Shown piece by piece: positions 1 through 5,028 of a stretch of 5,028 nt of DNA (position 1 is the stretch's first letter; every line of letters begins with the position of its first letter). Below the pieces are notes generated by a model. That model ran no database searches and was not told where the DNA came from. It saw only the letters and a list, made by a program, of their open reading frames with translations. This DNA is from OMIS01 sp964443885 (GTDB taxonomy: Bacteria; Patescibacteriota; Microgenomatia; UBA1400; PJMF01). The stretch covers positions 1 through 5,028 of the forward strand of contig CAYUES010000057.1 of assembly GCA_964443885.1 (NCBI GenBank), in the 5' to 3' direction. A program made the translations under genes and the position numbers.

Positions 1-1
1 G

Positions 2-364
2 CTAATGACACTCCCAATCATTGGCACAATTCTGCTGTTTGCCAAGAAACAGTATGATGAAGTTCACCTTAAAGAACAGACTCTCGAGAAGCAAGTCCTC
101 GAACTCGATAAAACTTCACAGAAAGAACATACCTTAGAAGACTTCATTGATGGATTTCTCAATCCTAAGTTAGCATTACTGCGGGAGCTCCTCAAAGCAC
201 CTGAGGAAACCAAAGAAACAGCCCTCAAACAACTATCCCTACTTCAAACCGAGGTCGAGAAAATTACAACGCGTATTGAAAATCTGGATACAAGTACTAT
301 AGATACAGCCGCACTTAACAACTCGGAGGTCACTTCGAGAGATGCAACCAAAAATCAAGAATAA
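2..364 (+). CDS. C-terminal part of a membrane protein with a cytoplasmic coiled-coil tail (5' end outside window)
   Basis: I do not recognise this protein. The frame is open to the left edge: the codon before the first ATG (position 5) is a Leu codon and no ribosome binding site can be seen, so the gene probably starts upstream. The visible hydrophobic stretch, LMTLPIIGTILLFA, is only about 14 residues, short for a full membrane helix, which also suggests the helix begins outside the window. It is followed by KK and then about 105 highly charged Glu/Lys/Leu/Gln-rich residues with helical, coiled-coil character, ending in a Thr/Ser/Asn-rich tail. By the positive-inside rule the charged tail should be cytoplasmic. 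The 359-residue protein downstream also ends in a membrane helix plus a charged coiled coil, so this may be the end of a similar anchor protein. The next gene follows after 22 bases, consistent with one operon. A small free-standing protein starting at position 5 is possible but less likely. Confidence 0.6.
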   Translation, partial: LMTLPIIGTILLFAKKQYDEVHLKEQTLEKQVLELDKTSQKEHTLEDFIDGFLNPKLALLRELLKAPEETKETALKQLSLLQTEVEKITTRIENLDTSTIDTAALNNSEVTSRDATKNQE

Positions 365-386
365 CTATATATAGAGTACGAAACGT

Positions 387-1142
387 ATGCGATATTTACT
401 TCAGATTGTCAGTAAACTGACTATTGCCTTGACTCTTATATTGGGAGTACCAATTGTACTCACTCAACTCGCTCGCGCAGAAAACATGCAGTCGGATTCT
501 TATCTGATCCAATTTGGCAACTTCAACATTACTGCTGGTGAAAAATCGAGTGCCAGCTACAACGTGACGGACACCGTTGGTCAAACCGGAGCTGGCCCAT
601 ACGGACAGTACGGCGTCTCGTCCTACTTCGTGGGGGGAGGTTTTCAGTATATTTACCAGATCGATAGATTTAGTTTTAGGCTATCTAAAATTGGGATTGA
701 TCTGGGAGAACTCACTCCAAGCATCCATAACACTGATTCACACACCATGACAATTACTCATGGTGGAGCGAGTGGTTATACCGTGTATGCCTACGAAGCT
801 CACCCACTACAGCATCAGCTGAGTGCTGACACTATTCCTGATACCACTTGTGATGGTGGAACCTGTACACACACTACCGCACAACCTTGGACCAATCAGC
901 TCATCCCAGGCTTTGGATTTAACGTGACAGGACATGATGTTCCAGCCGACTTTGTTGACGCAAGCTACTTTAGAAGTTTTGCTGATATCTCTGGTGCTGA
1001 CACGATGCAACCAGTGATGAGTTCTGTAAATGTCGGTACCAACCGCACCGCAACTGTCACCTATAAAGCTGGCGTCAGCGGCAATCAAGCCGGAGGTAAC
1101 TACTCAACCTATATTGTTTTTGTAGCAGTCCCAGGATTTTAA
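387..1142 (+). CDS. Secreted beta-rich surface protein (251 aa), WxL-like partner candidate
   Basis: Probable exported surface protein of unknown function. Residues 1-31 form a signal peptide: Arg/Lys near the N terminus, a hydrophobic core (LTIALTLILGVPIVL), and an A-R-A cleavage motif before Glu32. Residues 37-92 form a Gly/Tyr/Ser-rich module with the pattern SYLIQFG...SSASYNVTDTVGQ...GGGFQYIY, which I recognise as a recurring leader module of exported hypothetical proteins. Residues 95-251 form a beta domain: SFRLSKIGIDLGELTP, then TMTITHGGASGYTVYAYE, a two-cysteine loop (C155 and C160, CDGGTC), and a last strand pair ending YSTYIVFVAVPGF. The final 57 residues match the end of the 520-residue protein without gaps (16 identities). 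There is no C-terminal membrane helix, LPxTG or canonical WxL motif, so attachment probably depends on a partner, most simply the membrane-anchored protein that starts 6 bases downstream. The ATG at 387 is chosen because the signal peptide begins there; the only upstream purine patch is a weak GAG at 374-376. Confidence 0.85.
   Translation: MRYLLQIVSKLTIALTLILGVPIVLTQLARAENMQSDSYLIQFGNFNITAGEKSSASYNVTDTVGQTGAGPYGQYGVSSYFVGGGFQYIYQIDRFSFRLSKIGIDLGELTPSIHNTDSHTMTITHGGASGYTVYAYEAHPLQHQLSADTIPDTTCDGGTCTHTTAQPWTNQLIPGFGFNVTGHDVPADFVDASYFRSFADISGADTMQPVMSSVNVGTNRTATVTYKAGVSGNQAGGNYSTYIVFVAVPGF
1133..1136 (+). promoter_or_regulatory. Ribosome binding site (AGGA) deciding the 1149 start
   Basis: AGGA lies inside the last codons of the 251-residue gene, 12 bases before the ATG at 1149 and 21 bases before the alternative ATG at 1158. 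The spacing favours 1149 (MHHMKH...), although starting at 1158 would remove only three residues and leave the signal peptide intact. Because the site overlaps the upstream coding region, translation of the two genes may be coupled. Confidence 0.45.
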
Positions 1143-1148
1143 ACACCT

Positions 1149-2105
1149 ATGCATCATATGAAACACACCACTCTCTCAAAAAGCATTATCTTCACTTGTT
1201 TACTCTGGATTGGCCAGCTGTTAATAGCTGGTACAACAGCCTTTGCTCAAGAAGTAAACCTAGCTGTCTCTCCACCAACTGCTTACTTGAAAGTGAAGCA
1301 AGGGAGTAGCGCTACGCATACTGTTGTTATCGAAAACCTGAGTGATCAACCCCTAAAAGTGACTCCTAAAATTGTGGATTTCAGCAGTGATAATCAAAGC
1401 AATATTCCAATTCTTTCTGATACAACAACATTTCCTTACTTTGATTCAGACCCACAAAGTTTAGCCCCCCTCTCCCTGGGTCCCAAGAGTAAAGCACAAT
1501 TGACCTTGACCATCACCGTACCTCCAGGCGTACCAAATCAAGAGTTTCCTCTGACTGTTTTATTCCAAAGCGAACAAGATACCAGCTTTGTAGTAGCTGC
1601 TGGTAGTACTCAAGTGAGCGGCACTATTGGTAGTAACTTAATAGTATTAGTTTCCTCTGACACCGTGGTTACTCCATCTTTAGAAATTTCTTCATTTAAA
1701 ACAAGCAGTATCGTTGATTCATTTCGTCCACTCCACTTTACACCTGAGGTGACTAATACTGGCTACGCGGCAGCGGCTGCCTCAGGCAGTGCCCAAATAT
1801 TGGATTGGCAAGGGAAAGTCATCAAAGAATTCCCACTCAGAACGCTGATTATTTTAGGAAACTCCAAGCGTAATCTTGAGACAGATACCGTAGATGGATT
1901 GGCTACTACTTCATTTAGCTACAAACCATTATTATTGTTAGGCATCTACAAGATTTCTATTGATTTAATTGTTCAAAATCAAGACCAACCGATCCATTTA
2001 TTAGAAACGAAAACTATTTTTGCTCTGCCACTTTTTTTGTTAGGCGCCCTAACAATATTTATAATTGCTTGGCTGATCAATACATATTATCTACGCAGAA
2101 AATAG
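1149..2105 (+). CDS. Membrane-anchored two-domain Ig-like protein, DUF916/WxLIP-like (318 aa)
   Basis: Likely an envelope anchor or adaptor for the secreted protein encoded just upstream. Residues 1-33 are a signal peptide ending A-F-A before Gln34. Residues 35-126 form an Ig-like domain opening VNLAVSPPTAYLKVKQGSS, followed by HTVVIENLSDQPLKVTPKI and TLTITVPPGVPNQEFPLTVL. A ligand-free N-terminal strand, a 'G/Q-G' turn, a V-x-N-x-S strand and a closing 'VP..P...' strand are the usual layout of DUF916-type domains. Residues 160-288 form a second beta domain (LHFTPEVTNTGYAAAAASGS, then GIYKISIDLIVQ), in the position of DUF3324 in WxL-interacting proteins. Residues 292-313 are a membrane helix followed by the short basic tail YYLRRK, so the two domains face outward. 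Length and domain order fit the WxLIP family (about 330-360 residues). The family assignment is by eye; a generic NEW3-like or COG1470-like Ig protein is the alternative. It starts 6 bases after the previous stop codon. Confidence 0.82.
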   Translation: MHHMKHTTLSKSIIFTCLLWIGQLLIAGTTAFAQEVNLAVSPPTAYLKVKQGSSATHTVVIENLSDQPLKVTPKIVDFSSDNQSNIPILSDTTTFPYFDSDPQSLAPLSLGPKSKAQLTLTITVPPGVPNQEFPLTVLFQSEQDTSFVVAAGSTQVSGTIGSNLIVLVSSDTVVTPSLEISSFKTSSIVDSFRPLHFTPEVTNTGYAAAAASGSAQILDWQGKVIKEFPLRTLIILGNSKRNLETDTVDGLATTSFSYKPLLLLGIYKISIDLIVQNQDQPIHLLETKTIFALPLFLLGALTIFIIAWLINTYYLRRK

Positions 2106-2201
2106 CTTGATTATAAGCAACTGCCTCTTGCACTGAGATCTGGAAATGTTTTACACTTAGATTTGCATAATTCATTTTGTATGCAATACACACAGTAAAA
2201 G
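2106..2201 (+). promoter_or_regulatory. 96-base intergenic gap, possible weak promoter region
   Basis: This is the only gap in the window long enough to hold a promoter; it separates the first gene pair from the second. A -35-like TTTACA sits at 2150-2155 (5 of 6 to TTGACA), but the best -10 at normal spacing, CATTTT at 2173-2178, is poor (3 of 6). A short inverted repeat is listed separately. The GCTT/AAGC pair at 2105-2118 is too short and lacks a T-run, so I see no intrinsic terminator, and read-through from the upstream genes is likely. A purine stretch (GTAAAAG) just before the ATG at 2202 is the only candidate ribosome binding site, and it is weak. Confidence 0.25.
2163..2186. repeat. 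Inverted repeat TTGCATA / TATGCAA upstream of the 520-aa gene
   Basis: Arms at 2163-2169 and 2180-2186 are perfect 7-base inverted complements separated by 10 bases (centres 17 bases apart). The repeat ends 15 bases before the ATG at 2202. Its spacing suits a dimeric regulator binding site; as an RNA hairpin it would be weak, being AT-rich with a 10-base loop. No second copy was noticed elsewhere in the window. Confidence 0.35.
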
Positions 2202-3764
2202 ATGAGTTTTATGAAGTATCAATATCTCAGACCGATATTTTCAGCACTAGTGATTATTGCTAGTCTTGCTGTCGTAGGTACACTTAATAAAAAGCCCTAC
2301 TCACTTAGTTTAAGTAGCGTTTCTGTAACACTTTCCAACTCACGACTTTCTTTTAAAGGTGCTCTTACTTCAGGCAACGTAGTTGGTAGTTCCTTTGCAT
2401 ACATTAATACTACTCAAGGTGCCTACCCCTCTACATCTTCAAGTCAATTAGTAGAAGGTGATACTGTTTTAATTGGTGAAGCCGGCAGTTTGGGTGAGTA
2501 TACAATCGCTAGTACCAGTGCCAACAACTTAATTTACGTAAAATCTCCAAGTAATGCCGCACTCTTGGCTGGCGATGCTGATTCAGGTGATGATGTGATT
2601 GCTACTGCGTCCTCCAGTTTGAATGTTAAACTCACCACCGTAAATGCGATTCCAAATGGTCGATTCCGAATTTTAGTTCCAGCAGAAGCAACTGATGCAG
2701 ATTCCACCGATGGAATCCCTGATATTGGCAACTTTGATGGTGGATTTAACAGCTCATCCCCAAACATTGCTGCAACTGTGACTTGTCCAAGTAATGCAAC
2801 TGCTGCATACGACTTTGTTGCAGGAACCGCAACTAGATCAGCTGTCACTATTGCTGGCAACGACTATCATTCATTTGAGTGTGCTTATTCTGGGACAGGT
2901 GCTTCTGGAACCGCATTTGACGCAAGTGCTAATGACGCCTTTGTAATCAGTGGCTTAATTAATCCAGCACCGGCGTTAAATCACACAATCGGCGTAGCTG
3001 ACACGCCACGTGTTATTATTCAACAACATAACTCTTCATTTGCAGTTGTAGATCAAACAACGGTCGCAATTGGCCTTATTGAAGCTGTTAAAGTTACCGC
3101 TTCTGTAGCTCCTCAGATTACCTTCAAGATTATCGGTGTCGCCGGAGGTGTGGGAAGTATTTGTGACGGTACTACAACCGTTACTACCACTTCAAATCTT
3201 GTCCCACTTGGTGACTTACTGATTGGAACCTTCACTCATGCAGCGCAAACCCTCTCTGTTTCTACAAATGCAGTCAATGGGTATGCGGTAACCGTACTTG
3301 AAAACGACCAACTGGGCCGCAACGGCGGAGCCTGCAGTGGTGATACCGGTGACTCAAGTGCTTCAGACCCTCGTACGCAAAACACGGCCTGTATCCCTGA
3401 TACTTTAGGTGATGGTGCTGTTGATGCTCCTACAGGTAATGACATGACTCACACTGCACCTGCCGAGTGGAGTTCTACAGACTACAAGGGCTTTGCCTAC
3501 TCGATGGACGATGAGAACAGTGTTGTCGGTATGACTGAAGCTTTTGTATACGATACTAGTAGTGGCAACTGTGACGGAACTGGCAACTGTTACAAACAAT
3601 TTGCTGATGCTGAAAATACAGAAGTCGCCCAAACCTTAATCAGCTCAACTGCTCCTGCTGAAAATCACAACGTCTATATGTGTTACAAAGCTGTCATCGG
3701 AAGCATTCAGGCTGCTGGTGATTACGAAAACTTCTTAACATATACAGCAACATCAACATTTTAA
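2202..3764 (+). CDS. Large Ser/Thr/Ala-rich exported surface protein (520 aa)
   Basis: Probable cell-surface protein of a family I associate with Candidate Phyla Radiation genomes; function unknown. Residues 11-28 are hydrophobic (signal peptide or uncleaved anchor), followed by NKK and no clear A-x-A site. Residues 36-160 form a beta-rich region (SVSVTLSNSRLSFKG, LVEGDTVLIG, ending RFRILVP). Residues 161-180 are acidic with DADSTDGIPD, reminiscent of a calcium-binding loop. Residues 190-290 form a further domain with Cys195 and Cys227 and the phrases GLINPAPALNHTIGVADT and VVDQTTVAIG. Residues 294-520 form the C-terminal domain: VKVTASVAPQITFKIIGV, LSVSTNAVNGYAVTV, a Cys378-Cys397 insert rich in Asp/Ser, a short C457-C463 loop (CDGTGNC), and a final YKAVIGSIQAAGDYENFLTY strand pair. 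Its last 57 residues match the 251-residue protein end to end. There is no C-terminal membrane helix. The next gene, an anchor-like protein, starts 9 bases later. The ATG at 2211 (residue 4) is an equally plausible start. Confidence 0.86.
   Translation: MSFMKYQYLRPIFSALVIIASLAVVGTLNKKPYSLSLSSVSVTLSNSRLSFKGALTSGNVVGSSFAYINTTQGAYPSTSSSQLVEGDTVLIGEAGSLGEYTIASTSANNLIYVKSPSNAALLAGDADSGDDVIATASSSLNVKLTTVNAIPNGRFRILVPAEATDADSTDGIPDIGNFDGGFNSSSPNIAATVTCPSNATAAYDFVAGTATRSAVTIAGNDYHSFECAYSGTGASGTAFDASANDAFVISGLINPAPALNHTIGVADTPRVIIQQHNSSFAVVDQTTVAIGLIEAVKVTASVAPQITFKIIGVAGGVGSICDGTTTVTTTSNLVPLGDLLIGTFTHAAQTLSVSTNAVNGYAVTVLENDQLGRNGGACSGDTGDSSASDPRTQNTACIPDTLGDGAVDAPTGNDMTHTAPAEWSSTDYKGFAYSMDDENSVVGMTEAFVYDTSSGNCDGTGNCYKQFADAENTEVAQTLISSTAPAENHNVYMCYKAVIGSIQAAGDYENFLTYTATSTF
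3563..3590 (+). repeat. 10-base direct repeat TGGCAACTGT, in frame
   Basis: TGGCAACTGT occurs at 3563-3572 and again at 3581-3590, offset by 18 bases, that is six codons in the same frame. It encodes GNC-DGT-GNC at residues 455-463 of the 520-residue protein and so creates the paired cysteines C457 and C463. It could be a small local duplication within the gene or chance codon reuse in a low-complexity loop. Confidence 0.4.
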
Positions 3765-3773
3765 GAAAAGCAT

Positions 3774-4853
3774 ATGAAGATCACCCTGCCCCCATCATCA
3801 ATAAAGAAAGTTGTATTTCTCACTGTCTTCAGTACCTTTCTGGGAACTGCCGCTTATTTTGCTCCGCTGTATGCCCAACAACAAACGGAGATTATTGAAG
3901 TTGTACCTGATGAATCTTCATTAACTGCAATTCCAACTCGCTTAGGTGATGATGGTTCTCTTAAGATCAAACCAGGCGAAAAGAAACAAATTGAAGTTCG
4001 CGTTATAAACTCAGGTGCTCAGCAACAAAATATTATCACCGAGAAAATTGACTTTACCGTCGGTGAAGATGGAGCTACTCCAGTTGCCATCACTGAGACT
4101 GCAGAAGGCTCAAATCGCTGGAGTTTGGCATCTTGGTTGGTCCTCACTCCACCCGAGCAAACACTTGGCACAACAAGTGCGACTCGGACTGGAATTATTA
4201 ATGTTTTAATTGAAGCTCCTACAGATGCACTCCCTGGTGGTCACTACGCAATGATCACGCACCGCCCAACTCTCGGTGCACTTGAGACTGACGGTAGCTC
4301 AGCAGCTTCAGGTATTAATCAACGCGTCGGTACGCTACTCTACGTGATGGTTGAAGGCCCAGTCAATGAAGATGCATACATTACAAACTTTACCATTCCT
4401 ACATTCAACGAATTTGGGCCTGTTCCCTATTCTTTCATAGTTGATAACCGTTCAGATGTACATATCACTCCAAAAATTGGTGTAACCATCAAAAATATGT
4501 TTGGTAAAACAGTTGAAGTTATTCAGCCTGATACTAAAAACATCTTCCCATTCACCAGTCGCTCTTTTGAAGGTGAGTGGTCAAGAATTTGGGGATTTGG
4601 TCGATACACCGCCGACGTCGTCATTACTTTTGGTGATCAAGGCAAAGTTGCGATGGCTACCACATCCTTCTGGCTCATTCCAATCAAGCTGGTAATCACC
4701 ATAGGTATTATTCTGCTAACCTTGATTGCCGTATTCATCTCTATTCGCCGCCATATGATTCACCGTAAGCAAGATCAATCATCACGAATCAATGAGCTCG
4801 AACAAAAAATTCAAAGTCTGCAGAAAGAGAAATTAGAGAAATTTGAAGAATAA
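3774..4853 (+). CDS. Membrane-anchored two-domain protein with cytoplasmic coiled coil, DUF916/WxLIP-like (359 aa)
   Basis: Likely anchor or partner for the 520-residue surface protein encoded 9 bases upstream. Residues 1-34 are a signal peptide (KK, then VVFLTVFSTFLGTAAYFA) ending L-Y-A before Gln35. Residues 39-165 form the first beta domain: VVPDESSLTAIPTRLGDDGS, LKIKPGEKKQIEVRVINSG, W121-containing WLVLTPPEQ, and INVLIEAPTDALPGGHYAMI, whose closing 'aP....PGGHY' strand is typical of DUF916-like domains. Residues 187-298 form the second domain (YSFIVDNRSDVHITPKIGVT, then FGRYTADVVITFGDQG). A membrane helix at about 301-323 is followed by RRHMIHRK and a heptad-like coiled coil, INELEQKIQSLQKEKLEKFE. 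It has the same order of parts as the 318-residue protein, with an added cytoplasmic tail of about 35 residues. The purine-rich AAGAAAAG at 3763-3770 is the probable ribosome binding site. Family assignment is inferred from architecture, not from a search. Confidence 0.85.
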   Translation: MKITLPPSSIKKVVFLTVFSTFLGTAAYFAPLYAQQQTEIIEVVPDESSLTAIPTRLGDDGSLKIKPGEKKQIEVRVINSGAQQQNIITEKIDFTVGEDGATPVAITETAEGSNRWSLASWLVLTPPEQTLGTTSATRTGIINVLIEAPTDALPGGHYAMITHRPTLGALETDGSSAASGINQRVGTLLYVMVEGPVNEDAYITNFTIPTFNEFGPVPYSFIVDNRSDVHITPKIGVTIKNMFGKTVEVIQPDTKNIFPFTSRSFEGEWSRIWGFGRYTADVVITFGDQGKVAMATTSFWLIPIKLVITIGIILLTLIAVFISIRRHMIHRKQDQSSRINELEQKIQSLQKEKLEKFEE

Positions 4854-5028
4854 ACTACTATATGTGCCAACAAGAGTCGCTAAACTCCTCACTTCTTTTT
4901 TCATAGTAGCGCTCAGCGTCGCCGCAATCTTTACTTTTGCTCGTCCCATCCAGATTTTAGCTCAAGAAGATAATAGCATTGGCATTAGATCCGACGAGAC
5001 CCTCACACAGCCCAAGGAAAGAACTGTC
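4843..5028 (+). CDS. N-terminal part of an exported protein (3' end outside window)
   Basis: An open frame runs to the right edge and begins with a clear signal peptide. From the TTG at 4843 it reads MKNKLLYVPTRVAKLLTSFF and continues with a hydrophobic core IVALSVAAIFTF and a cleavage site I-L-A before Gln41; the mature part seen is about 22 residues (QEDNSIGIRSDETL...). The TTG start puts a basic MKNK at the front and overlaps the previous gene by 11 bases. The GTG at 4864 is the alternative and gives 55 visible codons. The ATG at 4862 is in another frame and stops after 14 codons. Possible ribosome binding sites are AGAGA at 4835-4839 or AGAAAGAG at 4822-4829; neither is strong. Too little of the mature protein is visible to assign a family. 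A faint resemblance to the N termini of exported bactofilin-like repeat proteins is only a guess. Confidence 0.68.
   Translation, partial: MKNKLLYVPTRVAKLLTSFFIVALSVAAIFTFARPIQILAQEDNSIGIRSDETLTQPKERTV

Noticed and set aside
11..25. LPIIG in the left-edge protein as a sortase-like LPxTG motif
   Set aside because: The Thr is replaced by Ile, and the basic residues are followed by about 100 further residues, unlike a sortase tail.
396..1088. Antisense open frames of 62 and 93 codons at 396-584 and 807-1088
   Set aside because: They lie opposite a well-supported exported protein, have no plausible start context or recognisable domain, and look like frame shadows.
1769..1793. Overlapping GC-rich inverted repeats (GGCAG / CTGCC / GGCAG every 8 bases)
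   Set aside because: They lie in codons for an Ala/Ser/Gly-rich loop (YAAAAASGSA) of the 318-residue protein; the pattern is explained by Ala and Gly codons, and no mobile or regulatory context is visible.
2105..2131. GCTT/AAGC and GCAA/TTGC stem pairs after the 318-residue gene as a terminator
   Set aside because: Stems of only four bases, no GC-rich core and no following T-run.
2534..3632. Three antisense open frames opposite the 520-residue gene
   Set aside because: Ser/Ala/Val-rich translations mirror the codon bias of the sense strand; no ribosome binding sites or domains.
387..3764. Canonical WxL motifs in the two secreted proteins
   Set aside because: The few Trp residues (for example W168 in PWTNQL and the Trp in AEWSS) are not in a W-x-L context near the C terminus, so they cannot be called true WxL proteins.
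4015..4695. Two 64-codon + strand frames at 4015-4209 and 4501-4695
   Set aside because: Both are inside the 359-residue gene in the same alternative frame and have no independent support.
1..5028. Alternative genetic code (TGA read as Gly, as in Gracilibacteria and Absconditabacteria)
   Set aside because: All visible genes end in TAA or TAG, but none contains an in-frame TGA, so there is no sign of recoding.
1..5028. tRNA, rRNA, CRISPR array, insertion sequence or riboswitch
   Set aside because: Almost all bases are in coding frames; no cloverleaf, spaced repeats, terminal inverted repeats or transposase were seen on either strand.

Overview
The window is a tightly packed, single-strand run of genes for secreted and membrane-anchored surface proteins. 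All six reading frames that look real are on the + strand. Four complete genes are flanked by a gene that enters from the left edge and one that leaves at the right edge. There are no enzymes, RNA genes, mobile elements or CRISPR arrays. The style of the proteins suggests a Candidate Phyla Radiation (Patescibacteria) bacterium, most likely a Microgenomates-type lineage. The evidence is Ser/Thr/Ala-rich beta-sandwich surface proteins, short intergenic gaps, weak ribosome binding sites, and recurring phrases such as VSTNAVNGYAVTV that I associate with hypothetical proteins of that group. This assignment comes from recognition and was not tested by a search. Base composition looks moderately AT-rich by eye and was not computed.

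Layout: (1) at 2-364, the C-terminal end of a membrane protein: part of a hydrophobic helix followed by a long charged helical, coiled-coil-like tail. (2) At 387-1142, a 251-residue secreted protein with a signal peptide and a C-terminal beta domain. (3) At 1149-2105, a 318-residue protein with a signal peptide, two Ig-like domains and a C-terminal membrane helix. (4) At 2106-2201, the only sizeable gap (96 bases), with a small inverted repeat. (5) At 2202-3764, a 520-residue surface protein whose last 57 residues align without gaps to the end of the 251-residue protein. (6) At 3774-4853, a 359-residue protein with the same plan as the 318-residue one, plus a cytoplasmic coiled-coil tail. (7) At about 4843-5028, the signal peptide and start of a further exported protein, overlapping the end of the previous gene.

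The genes therefore alternate: secreted beta protein, then membrane-anchored two-domain protein, then the same pair again. This repeats the logic of the Firmicutes WxL / WxL-interacting protein (DUF916 + DUF3324) operons, in which a secreted surface protein is paired with a membrane-anchored partner that holds it at the envelope. No canonical WxL motif is present, so the comparison rests on architecture and gene order. My inference is that this is a divergent surface-display system with two modules, each a surface protein plus its anchor, and that the long cytoplasmic tails may link the exterior to the cytoplasm.
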